64,000 nucleotides of DNA from Brachypterus glaber (taxonomy: Eukaryota > Arthropoda > Insecta > Coleoptera > Kateretidae), in assembly GCA_958510825.1 (NCBI GenBank), contig OY294051.1, positions 35,340,393 to 35,404,392 of the forward strand, given 5' to 3'. Shown here in pieces: positions 10,267 to 21,900 of the stretch. A program made the translations under genes and the position numbers. The notes under the pieces are model-generated. The model worked only from the letters and a program-made list of their open reading frames with translations. It did no database searches and had not been told where the DNA came from. Each line of letters opens with the position of its first letter. Positions within the stretch are counted from its first letter, which is position 1.

Positions 10267-12685
10267 ATGTTTTCTTACAGTATTTTAAAGCGTTTAACAC
10301 AAGAAACTAAACTATTTGTTCGATATAAACATAAACCGGACCATTGGGTAACTAAAAACTCAAAATTTTAGATTATTTTCAACATTCTTATAATAACTTT
10401 TTTAGTCTGTGGTACGAAAAAAAATACACCCTGTAGACAAGGCTTTAGCACACTTCGACGATTTTTACAAACAAGTCTTCAACAAAAAATGGCCTTTAAT
10501 AAGAGAAGGCCTACTTGGAAAACACAAATATGTAGCTATTATAAACAATTATGGGGACGATGAGCAAACTATGAAAGAATTAGAGTTAAAGGGGGCTATT
10601 AACGTAAGAACTTTGTTCAACTTGGAAAAAGGATACATTCAAGATGAAATAGTACAAAAAAAACGAAAAGGACAACTAAAAAAACTGTTGAATGCAGAAC
10701 ACGAGTATGAGGAGAGACTTAAAGATGAACAAATTGACGACTTAGAACCAAAACCGTCTAAAACCGAGTATGACCCAAAAAAATTCTCCCTAGAAACTAG
10801 TCTTAATGAAGCTGAATATGATACACGAAGATTAGTAGATTCAAAGCATGCCTTATCAAATGAAATTTTGTATGAATTTATACCTGCTACAAAAATAAAA
10901 GGCATGGAAGACTTTATACCCGAATCCCATCATTACAAATTATATGACAACACATCAAAATTTACTATAAATGTAGAAAGAGAGTACGATATACATTTTC
11001 CAAAAAACTTGAACATTTACTGTTACGAAATGGATAATGATTCTGATTTTGAAGCTTCAAAAAAGGCTTCTACTGGGGTTTTAAATTATTACCTAATGGA
11101 TGGTGGCTCTATTTTACCTGTTTTAGCTCTAGATATAAAACCCGGAAACAAAGTTTTAGATATGTGTGCTGCCCCAGGTGGAAAAAGTCTGTTAGCAATA
11201 CAAACTTTGTACCCCGAGAGTGTTGTTTCAAATGATATTTCCAATTCGAGGCTGAATAGAATTTGGTCAGTCTACAAACAGTTTCTGTATGATTTAGATG
11301 AAAGATGGATAAAAACTGGCAAAATAAAATTAACCAACTGTGATGGTAGAGAGATTATGGAAGATAACTTTGATAGAATATTGGTAGGTAAATTCTATTT
11401 GCTGTAAAATTTTTAGAGCTAAATATGCTCATAAAAACAGAAAAGTTAATTTTTAATAAAAAATATATCCACGGCCGTGATTTATACACCTATAAATCAT
11501 GGGTCTGTAAAAATAAGCTGTAAAATGCCCGTGGATAAAGTATAGTATTCTACTCACGTATAATAGGTATTAATTATTTGGGTAAATATGCCACTCGCCT
11601 ATCGGCTCGTTTGGGACACTACGCTCATTGATTAATAGCAATTATTATAAGCTCGTTAAATAATATACCATTGTTCAACAAACTTTGTTACCCTGATTGT
11701 TTTATTGTACATTATCCTAGAAATTATAGGAATTCCACTTTTAAAAACATTAAATATTTCTGTAATTTAAATTATACGTAGAAAATTTGAGTAAATCAGT
11801 AATTACCATTAAATGATACTTGTAGATAATATCCATTCATTCTGAGAATGCAACTCTGACGTCACAGCGCATAAATTAAAAAGCACTCTGTAGGGTAACT
11901 GAAACTTATTTATTAAGACTTAATACATAATTATTATATAGAAAATGTATATAAACAAAATGCATTTATTAAACCTTAAGAAATAAGTTTCAGTTACCCT
12001 ACAGATACCACTCGAGTGGTATTTATTTTACGGGCTGTGACGTCAGAATCGCATTCTCAGATTGAATGGATATTAGTAATGTTAAAACATTTAACATTAG
12101 TTTTCTACCAGGGTAATAACCAAAAAATACATTAAATGTAAATAAATTTAATTTATTTACAGTATGTTTCTTATTTGTGGCCTAATTAATGTCTTGTGAT
12201 AAATAGTCCCTGTATAATTTTTTAGGTTGATGTTCCTTGTACAACAGATCGTCATTCTTTGCGTGAAAATGATAATAACATTTTCAAACCAACACGAATA
12301 AAAGAACGATTAACTCTTCCTGAGTTGCAAAGCGAATTACTAGTCAATGCTCTAAAACTAGTAAGAAAAGGGGGCATCGTAGTATACTCAACATGCTCAT
12401 TAAGCCCCATACAAAATGATGGAGTGGTAAACATGGCATTAAAGCAAATTTGGGAGGAAACTAAGTTAGAAATCGTTGTAAAGTAAGATTTTCTTAAATT
12501 TTTACTTTAACTTTTACTTACCAATGCTTTTTCTTCACAGAGATCTGTCCCCAGCACTTCTTCAATGCAGAAATGTCTTCAAATTCGCTGAAAAAGGAGT
12601 TTTACGATATGGTCACTTAGTTATACCGAATATTTCACAAAATTACGGCCCAATGTACTTTTGTAAACTACAAAAAATTAAATAA
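10267..12685 (+). CDS. Nsun4: Mitochondrial rRNA cytosine-C5 methyltransferase NSUN4
   Basis: Exons 10267-10347, 10406-11383, 12226-12482 and 12541-12685 join in phase to 486 residues. Exon 1 gives a basic leader (MFSYSILKRLTQETKLFVRY, then KHKPDHW) that fits a mitochondrial presequence and runs into the conserved RKK...DKALAHFDDFY segment. SAM-binding motif I is VLDMCAAPGGKS (~277-288), followed by NDISNSRLNR. Motif IV is VDVPCTTDRHSL with Cys ~358. Motif VI is YSTCS with Cys ~410, the expected nucleophile. The end, NYGPMYFCKLQ, is typical of the NSUN4 branch. In mammals NSUN4 methylates mitochondrial small-subunit rRNA and, with MTERF4, aids ribosome assembly; that role is inferred here. 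Introns are 58, 842 and 58 bases; the large one carries a MITE. The protein is longer than human NSUN4 (384), mainly in an acidic/lysine-rich insertion after residue ~100. Confidence 0.95.
11827..12075. mobile_element. MITE in Nsun4 intron 2
   Basis: About 42-base terminal inverted repeats: TAATATCCATTCATTCTGAG on the left and CTCAGATTGAATGGATATTA on the right, each followed inward by a TGACGTCA-containing segment. A second inner inverted pair (GTAGGGTAACTGAAAC / GTTTCAGTTACCCTAC) lets the whole 249 bases fold. Non-coding. Confidence 0.8.
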
Positions 12686-12931
12686 GTTGTAAAAAGCACA
12701 ACATGTTTTTTCTTGCTGATTTTGAACGCTTCTTCGCGTTTTTTTTGCTGCCATCTAGTCTTAATTTATCAGTGATAAAGTAGAAAACTGTAAAATCAAG
12801 ATGGCGTATCTTTGAAATACCCTCCCGAAATGTCAAAATGTTTAGAATATTGCTCATTTTTTAACAAAAACTTGTATTTTTTCAACGATTTTAAAGTGTC
12901 ATGTAATAACCAATAATTAAAATATAATAAT
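12686..12931 (+). promoter_or_regulatory. Compact Nsun4-exportin-6 intergenic region
   Basis: These 246 bases must hold the Nsun4 3' end and the promoter and 5' UTR of exportin-6. There is no canonical AATAAA; GATAAA at 12775-12780 is a possible variant signal. AAGATGGCG near 12800 resembles the YY1/Pho motif common in housekeeping promoters. No TATA box is evident. Confidence 0.4.
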
Positions 12932-15900
12932 ATGGTAAGGAAACCTTTTTTAAATTTTTAACTAATATTTTTGTAATAACATAACCACACATTCTGATTT
13001 TCTAATCTCCTAAAACTGTGTTAAATACGTATTTAATGAACTATTTTGTGTATTTTAAAGGATTCTAATGAAAATGGAACATTATTGGCTATTGAACAAT
13101 TAATGGAAGAGTTTTTTAGTCCAAATACAAGTAACATAAGAAAACATGAAATCGAACATCATCTTACGTCTTTCAAGAATACTCCACAATTGTGTAAATT
13201 GTGTTTGTATTTTATTACTAACACATCTAGTCAATACGTGACAATGTTTGCCTTATCTACATTAGAGGTAAAAATTCTACAACTATGTAATAAATAAAAT
13301 TTATTTATTTATTTTGTTATATTTTTTAGACTGTGATACACCAGCAATGGGTAAATACCAACTGGTCTAGTAAAGAAGAAATAAAAAACGTTTTGCATGG
13401 GTATTTAATAGAAAATGGAAGTACTTCTCCCCATTACTTGAGGGGAAAGTATGCAAAACTTTTAGTAGATATTGCAAAGCAAGATTGGCCATCTAGATAT
13501 CCTAATTTTTTAAATAATATTTTAGAGGTAAGTGATGAATGATTATTTTATGACCCTAGTAGGGTGAAAATTCATAGTATTTCGCAAACTTTAGCTTTGT
13601 AAGGCCACCCTATAGAAAATTTCGGATTCACACAGACTGAAAATAAAATCTTTGAATTTGTTTGAATCTGTTTTTGGAATCGCATGTGCGAATTACAACG
13701 GATTAAAAATATTTTATTTTTAATCTGTTTGAATCTGAATCAATTCACAAATGCTAATTGAAAATGACTTTTTAATTCGCAAAAACGGATTCAAACAGGT
13801 TCAAACGAATTAAATCAGATACACATTTGCAAATAGTTGCTTATTGAAAATGATATTCCGCAAATGCAAATTAAAACGAATTAAATCAGATACACATTTG
13901 CAAAGTTTAAAGTTTTATATCCTTCTTATAGGTCTAGCCAGAGCTAGTTAGAGCACTCCTATATAATGTTTTTTTTACTAGGGCACTAGTATTAAGAGGT
14001 CTGGCCTAGCGAAAAAATTAAGAAAATTATGCTAAAAAATACTAAAAAATATGCTTTTAACCCAAGATTTGTAAGAAACTTTTCCTTTATGCATTTTCTT
14101 TTTGTATTTTTAGTTACTAAAATCTGAACCAAACCAGTTAGTTGGTTTGATATTGTTACGAACGACAAGTGAAGAATTCATGGGAATTCATGCTTCATTT
14201 GAAAATGGAAGAAAGGAGGAAATCACAAGACTGCTGCAACCTTACATTCCAGTAGTTTTCGAGTTACTAACAAACATTTTAGAAAATATAGGTAACAAAA
14301 GCAAAAATTTAAAAATAAAAAAAAACTTTTGGCACAAAAGTATTTACAAAAGGTTTCAAAAATCTTCTACAAAGCTTTTACAAATGCTATCAAAGCTTTT
14401 TTAGCTTTTGATAAATAAATTTTGAGTTTTTTTTACAATTTATTAGAGTACTAGATAGGTAGGTTTGTTAAGATAGGTAGGTTTGTTAGGTTAGGTGGGT
14501 AGTTTTAATGGTTCCACAGGAACTTGTTGTAGTGTGTAAACCTACCCTAACAAACCTGCCTATCCAGTACTTTACAATTTATTATTGGCAATAGTAATAA
14601 TTTATTAATTCTAAAAATTTTTATCCAATATGACTTTATTATTTTTGTTTTATACAAGCCATTACTTTTATTAACTTCAAATTTTCCAAATTTCGGAGGT
14701 ATTACATAAACTTTTTTAAAAGATTTAATGTACAACTTAATTTAAGATTTTTTTATCACTTGTGATATAATAAAATATTGGTTCTTGACCAATCCTTATA
14801 ATTTTAATACGATTTTGTGTTTTCAAAAATTTCTATTAAAAAGAAAAATAAATGATAATAAATTTAAAATTTATGTTTTAAATATTTGATGATTTTCTCA
14901 TTTGACGCGTGAAAAAAATAAATAATGATAAATTAAATGAAAATAAATAAGCATTTTTTAAACAACAATAAAAAATATTATTGCAATTATAAAAGATTCA
15001 AACCATTTCCTTTGTTAATATATTTTTTAATGTTTTATTTATTTTTTTTAGCTACTAAACCCCGACACACGAGTACTGCCACGCCCCCGCCTTCCCCGAC
15101 GCACCCCTCATGTATGCCTACCCTCAGTCAGCAATTGATCACTGCCAGATTTCGACCTGATTGTAAAGCATTGAACAAAGAGGCCTTAGAAACTGCTCAG
15201 CAATTGTTTACATGGGTACCAATTAACCAAATTCCACCACGAATTATTCACGCCATATTTAATTTTACAAATATATCTTCTTATGCACAGGTAAGTTTTT
15301 AGAATATTTTTAAGAACACAGGCAAATTAATTTTTTTGATGTCATATTTTAATATTCAATATGGAAGTACTTACGGTATCAAATTTTGCAAGTAATACAC
15401 GGCTTTTTATAAAATCCAAGTCGTAATTATATAGATAATTACAACTATAGTTTTTTTACAAAAAAACTTGTTAAATGTTGTTCCATTTTTGTAATTTGGT
15501 GTATTTTGTTATTTTTTTTTTATTTTAGGATGACGATGACATGTGCGTCCTAGCAATGTCAACGATAAACGAGCTTTTATACCGAAAATGTACACCACCT
15601 GGTAGCCAGGACTTTTTTATACAACTCTTTCACCATACTGTAGAACTTTTAAGAGAATTAATCAATTCATCTTCATATAGGATCGAGTGTCTTGATACCA
15701 TGTAAGTATAAGTAAATTACCTAGGTCACTGGTCAATCGTTTCCAAAAGTCACTGGTCAATCGTTTCCAAAAGTTTATACTATATTTGGGGAGGAGTCAA
15801 TCTAGCCACGCCCACATCTTAACAAGCACAAAATTATTATACAGCTTTCCAAGATGGGAGGAAAACTATTATAGTTATTAAGTATACAAAGGAGGGTATC

Positions 15901-18900
15901 GTATTTTGGGCTAAATCGCCTGCGATAAGATTTTACATGCTTATAGATACATAAAAAATATATACTCAGCCAAAATTTCAGCCCTTTTAACATCACGCTC
16001 AGTGTATTGTGTTGTGTTTACTGCGCTTGACTGTAAAATTAAAATATTTTGTTATGTTATGTTAATTTTTTAGGTGGTATAAAATACACAATGTGTAATT
16101 AGGTTGGACTTATCAGACTAGTTTTTCAGTAATTATCGAGTTGTTTTTGAGGTATTTATACTAATAATTCAACCCAACATTATTGTATTGTAGCATAAAA
16201 CCTACAGTCCCATGAGACGGTGTGACCCCAAACTAGTAATTTAATGTGGCTTTTAACCTGTTAAATAACTTTATTTCCATGAAAAAGTTTTAAGATACTT
16301 TTAAGCTGTAGTTTTAAATAGATACATTAATTTAGTTTATCACGATGAATGGTGCATTGTTGTCATGTTTACGAATTTTTAATAAAAAATTGTTTATTTT
16401 TTTTAACAAATAAAATTTGTTAACGGTTTTTCTTCATTTCTTTACCTTACTTTTTTAAACAAAAACATATTGTTCTTATTTAGCCCAAAACTCGCCTTTA
16501 AACTGATATCCTTCTTTAGATGATTTAGATGTCATAGATTTATATAGCTGCATTTTTTAATTTAAATAATTCGACTCACAAGGAATCAACTTTAAATTTT
16601 GATACTTTTTTAAAGAAAATCATTGTATTTTCTAAGCAGAATGGACCTCACAAAAAGACTTCCAATTTCCAATTCTAAATGTATTTTTTTTTTCAGTTTT
16701 GTGGAAAAACTAGCCGAATTATTAGTCTTACTGATCGAACAGCATTTATGGAGGTTCGAGCTGGAAAATAGCTTTTCCGCCATCGATTTCTTATCTCTTT
16801 TGTTTCGATTAACTCTGCAATTACCTTCGACCGATTGTTATCTTCGATGTATCGCCGTCTGGGCCGCTTTCATCAAACAAATTAAACCCCAACATGCACA
16901 CAAGTAAGTAGTAATTACCATTTCATTAATTCGGGTTACCAATTACTTTTTTTTTAAATAATGAGAACAGGGAAAGGCAATTGTAGTCGGTAGTTCAGAT
17001 CCGGCTCGAAGGACCATAATGTATACAGGGTTTTACTGTTTTACAAATGTTTGCTTTTAAATGTTTTTGTTGTTTTAGATATGCTGAAGTTTTTCATGGT
17101 TTAGTAACAGAATTATTAAAAAAAATACAGTACACATATAATTTTGAGCAATTAACCCAAATAAATACGAAGGAAATGGACGACGATGTAAGTAAAAGAT
17201 ATTATTCATAATCATTTATTATATTAAACTGGATAATTTTATTACTTACTTTTAAAATGTGGAAATATGATTACTAGCTGCATTTGGAAAATAGCAAATT
17301 CTCTTTCTTGGTCAGGAATAGGCCATTTCTTAAGTTGAAACTTGAGTAATAGCTAAGTCTCAAGGCTTTGTGCCTTTTTTTAACTATTTAAAAAAAATTA
17401 CTTTAGTATGTAATAATACTAAATACATTGTAGTATACTAATTACTATTTTCATGAATAATTTCCTTTCTCTATTTTTTTTTTAGAACGAAACCGAGTGG
17501 CAGATTTTTCTTAAATCTACCATAGAAATTATAGCAAGTGTAGCTGAATTCGCACCTACTGATACTTTCCAGCAAGTAGTAAGTATACCAAATAGTAAAA
17601 ACTTGAAATAACAACTTTTTAATTAGGTTCAGGTATAAAAACAACTGTTTTTCTCGCTAAAACCACCAAAACGCGTCATTAACATTTTTTTTTTCAGTTA
17701 ATTCCATGGAAGACAACGTATGACGTATTTAGACGCATGGAAACTGCTGTAGACCATAGAAACTACTCTCTGAATTACGAAATAAGTGAGACTGATAGAC
17801 TGTGTTACATTTTAAGAGATTTTTGTTCTCTGACTCAAACTTTAGCTAGATTATCATCAATATTTATTGATCAAGGTAAAATATATTTATAATCTATAAA
17901 AAGTTTAATTTGTCTCTCTGCATAGACTTCGCGTAATTTTCTATGTTTTAATAGTCCTCGTGACAAAATAACGACTTGTGGGTGGGAAATTCAAAGGCGT
18001 GGCTTTACATTACAGCGTTGCCAAACCTCTTTCCATGCAGGAACAATTAAAACAATTTTAGTTTATTTTGGGACTGATTACTTGATGATAATGAATTAAT
18101 TTTACTTGTTTATTTTAGATACTAATGGAATAAGTAAGGCATCAGCATTGACAATTAATAATTTATTAGAAAATTTACTAGAAAGTGCCTCATTAGCAAT
18201 ATCAATACGTTTTTATAACCTAAAAATGGGAGACTCAAGACTTACCGAATGTTTTATTGATATGTAAGTAAATAATATAGTCCCTAGACCCAATTATTAA
18301 ATTATTACTACTTATAAGTATTATTAAGTAAAACATTATTTTTTTAGACATAGTCAAATTTTAGCAGCGTTAAAAACACTGCTTTTATGGATGTCACAAA
18401 TGGATAAACTGACAAATCAAAATCTTAAAATATTGGTTGATATAACCCTACCTATATTACACGATCGTACTACCGTCCCTGTAAAAATTAGCCACGCAGC
18501 GGCGCATTTATTATTAACAATAACCAATCTAGTTTTCCCTCCGAATTTAATGGTACTACCGTTAGTGGTACAATTTATACATGTAGCGCCATCTTTGAGG
18601 TACACCGAGAACCAAACTGGATATTTAGTTCACAGTGCTATAAGTAATTTGTTGTTGAAACCTTGGGGTGATATAAATAATCAGGATTCAACGCAAAGGA
18701 ATTTTTTGATAAATGTATTTTTTGATACCCTGACTAAAGATTTTCGGGAACTAACTCCTAACGTTAGTGAGAATCGTGCCAGAGAGGTGACGGAAAAAGT
18801 GTTACCAACTTTAAGCCATATTATTGAATTTTGTAAAGACTATCCCATTAATTCTAAGAAACTGTTATGTACCGCTCTAAAAGTAAGTAAAATGTTATAT

Positions 18901-21900
18901 TGGTAAACATATTTTAAGAATAAGTACTTTTAATAAATATTTGAAGACTACACGACAAAAACGCTAATGGTCACAATAAATAAATAAGCACGGTATACCG
19001 TGCGCATTTATGTGGAAGTCGACCTTATTCGCATTTTTGTCGTGTAGTCTTATTTACAATTTTGTAATGGATCATGATCTCTAAAAATGATAAATTTCGA
19101 ATAAATACAATGTAAAATTACTATTATTGAATTTTTAAACCTTTTTATTATAATTTATTACATAACTGTATGTTTAATGCATTTAATTTTCTTTTTAGTC
19201 CTCAATAGAGCATGCTTTATTATTATTTCCAACGTATGTAAAATATACAGATGCCAGTAGCCATATTTTAAATTTCTTTTTGAACGTCTTAGCGACGTTG
19301 CAGCAACAACTAGGAATTGATTGTGTTAAAAATTCCGTGGAGACATTTTTACAGGTTGCCATAAGGTAAAAAATATATAATAGTATATTAAAATGTTAGT
19401 ATATTAGTAATACAATGGACGTTTTTGGCGTACTCGTCCATGTTTAGAAAAAGATCCGCTTGCGTCAAGTTTTTCGGTGGTTAAGTGCGCCAAAAACGCA
19501 TTGGGAAACGAATATTTTATGATATTTTTTTCTGTTTGCGTTAAAATATCTATTTTTAAGTAATTATTTTGGTTAATTTTAACAGTGGTTTTTATATGTT
19601 TATAAAATCTTTGAAACTCTATATTTTTTGCAGTGGACATCAAAACAGTCATTTATCAGGCTTGGAAAAATTACTGCAAATATTGCAAATTGTAGTAGAA
19701 GCTCCAGGATCCTCATATAAAACATTTTTGCCAGGGATTTTGCAATTGTGCATGGAGAATGTATACCCTGTTGTTTGCTCACAAGCCAGTGACAATCCTG
19801 ACGTTTTCATATCACTATTATCGCTTTTATACAGGTAAACATATCGATAATTCAGTTCTAAACTGTTGTATCTTGACTCTGGGTCAATTGGAAAAGCGGA
19901 TAAAGCATCCTTACCCTTAATACTACTACTCTCAATGCTCAGGTGACATGATGCAGTATAAAATTAACCCATTTTCTAGGTACAACAGTTAAGAACTGAG
20001 GTAGGTATAGTTGGTGTCACATTTATAGTAGAATGTTTAAATTTAAAACAGATTAATGTGAGACAGGGACGTAATTAAATTTTATTATATTAAATACGTA
20101 TTTATCTTATATAGCTTGATTCACAGAACACAAATAAAGAAAATTAAAGCCGGTCCAGTAAATATTTATTGCTACAAATGCCTTGTGGGTGTGGCTAAAT
20201 CTTTTGTGAAATATGATTGGATAGGGTCGAGCGTTAACGGGCTAGAATCAGTCCACGTGGACTGGATAAAAATCATTAGTTTTAATGAGTCTAAAATTAT
20301 GCAACGTCCCGATTGGAAGATAAAAATAATCGCTGTTAAAACAAAATCTCTTATAACTCTGACAGCGACTATACCGACGTACAGTAGGTACTTATATGTG
20401 AGATCTCCCCATTGTCATGTGTATGAGAGCTAAAAATTCGGCAACAGCGCGTCGAGCGCGCATAAATCTAGTGGTAAGTATTCTGTAGAGAGCCTTAATG
20501 TTTCCTCTCAAGGACAGAAAAAGACACATTAAGGCACTCTAGTATTCTGTGTTGCAACTGCATAGCTCAGTAATTGAGCCTCAGTTCTCGTTATACCGAG
20601 CGTGCAGAGAGTTATAACGTTGTCATTTTATATGATATGGGAAGATCTTATTTACACATACAGTATATATTTTTTAATATATTATTTTATTTTTTTTTAG
20701 TATTTTGCTGCACAGGTGGCAATATTTTTACATTTCCCAAGTTAGGTTAGGCTATTCCCCCGGATGTAGCGAATCAGACAACGGCCCGGACACGCCCCAA
20801 AAGCCTGAACAATTGTTAGCCGTGGTCAACGTTTTTGGGCAAGCTTTAATTCAGCAGGACATTAACATTTTTAGGCTTAGTTTAGCTGCTTTGGAAGATC
20901 TTAACACGAAATGGAAGCTGTATCATAAAGTAGGTACCTAAAAACTTAATCTGTATGAAATATTCATACACCTCTATTCGATATCAAAGTTTTTAAATGT
21001 CAAACAGAATATTCTAGACTAGTTTAGTTATAAAACTTAGAACCTATTTTTTTTTCTAATATTCACTGCTACAAACCTAAAAACTTAATCTGTATGAAAT
21101 ATTCATACACCTCTATTCGATATCAAAGTTTTTAAATGTCAAACAGAATATTCTAGACTAGTTTAGTTATAAAACTTAGAACCTATTTTTTTTTCTAATA
21201 TTCACTGCTACAAACTAAAAATTGAATAACTTCTTCCTTCTTCCTTTTTTTTGCCTTTTCTCAGTGAGATAAATAGCCAGATCCCTCTTAGTTACTCAAT
21301 TTACCAAGAGTGGTTCTTGTCTGGCTTTTTCACCATAAAGAACTAATACTAAAACACTTGATGCTAAAAATTAAACGCGATTAACGGATTACATAATTCT
21401 TGCCAAAAATACATGTTCCTCGTTTCACGGGTGAAAAGCAACTGAATTGAATAACTAATTTTTATCTTTTTTAAATGGGTAGGTATGGTATGGTTATAAA
21501 ATCGCCCGGTAAATCTTTTTTTTTGCGTTTTCTATTTAATTTGTTAAAAAAATGTCATTCTATCTGTTTGTGTTTCTGTTTGTGTGTAAACCTAAAAAAC
21601 TTTTGAGAAAAAATTCCAATCAAAAAAAATCGCTTTATCTAACTATTTAGGACGTTTGTAATTTTTGTCACATAACATGTGGTTAACATTGACGTAGAGT
21701 AAAAGATATAATTGCAATTTATAGTTTATATTTATATATTGTATTTTTTTAGGCAATATTTAGACAAGCTCTTGCTTTTAATTTTCTTACTGTTCTGTTA
21801 AAAACGTTAATTGAAAGGACTCAGGACCTGTTGGCGGACGATATACAGTTGGCCGTTTACAATATGGCAACAGTGGATTTGAGTATGTTTTTTGAATTTT

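Noticed and set aside
20116..20433. 105-codon open frame in exportin-6 intron 14.
   Set aside because: Adding it would break the in-phase join of 19834 to 20701, and it resembles nothing in exportins.
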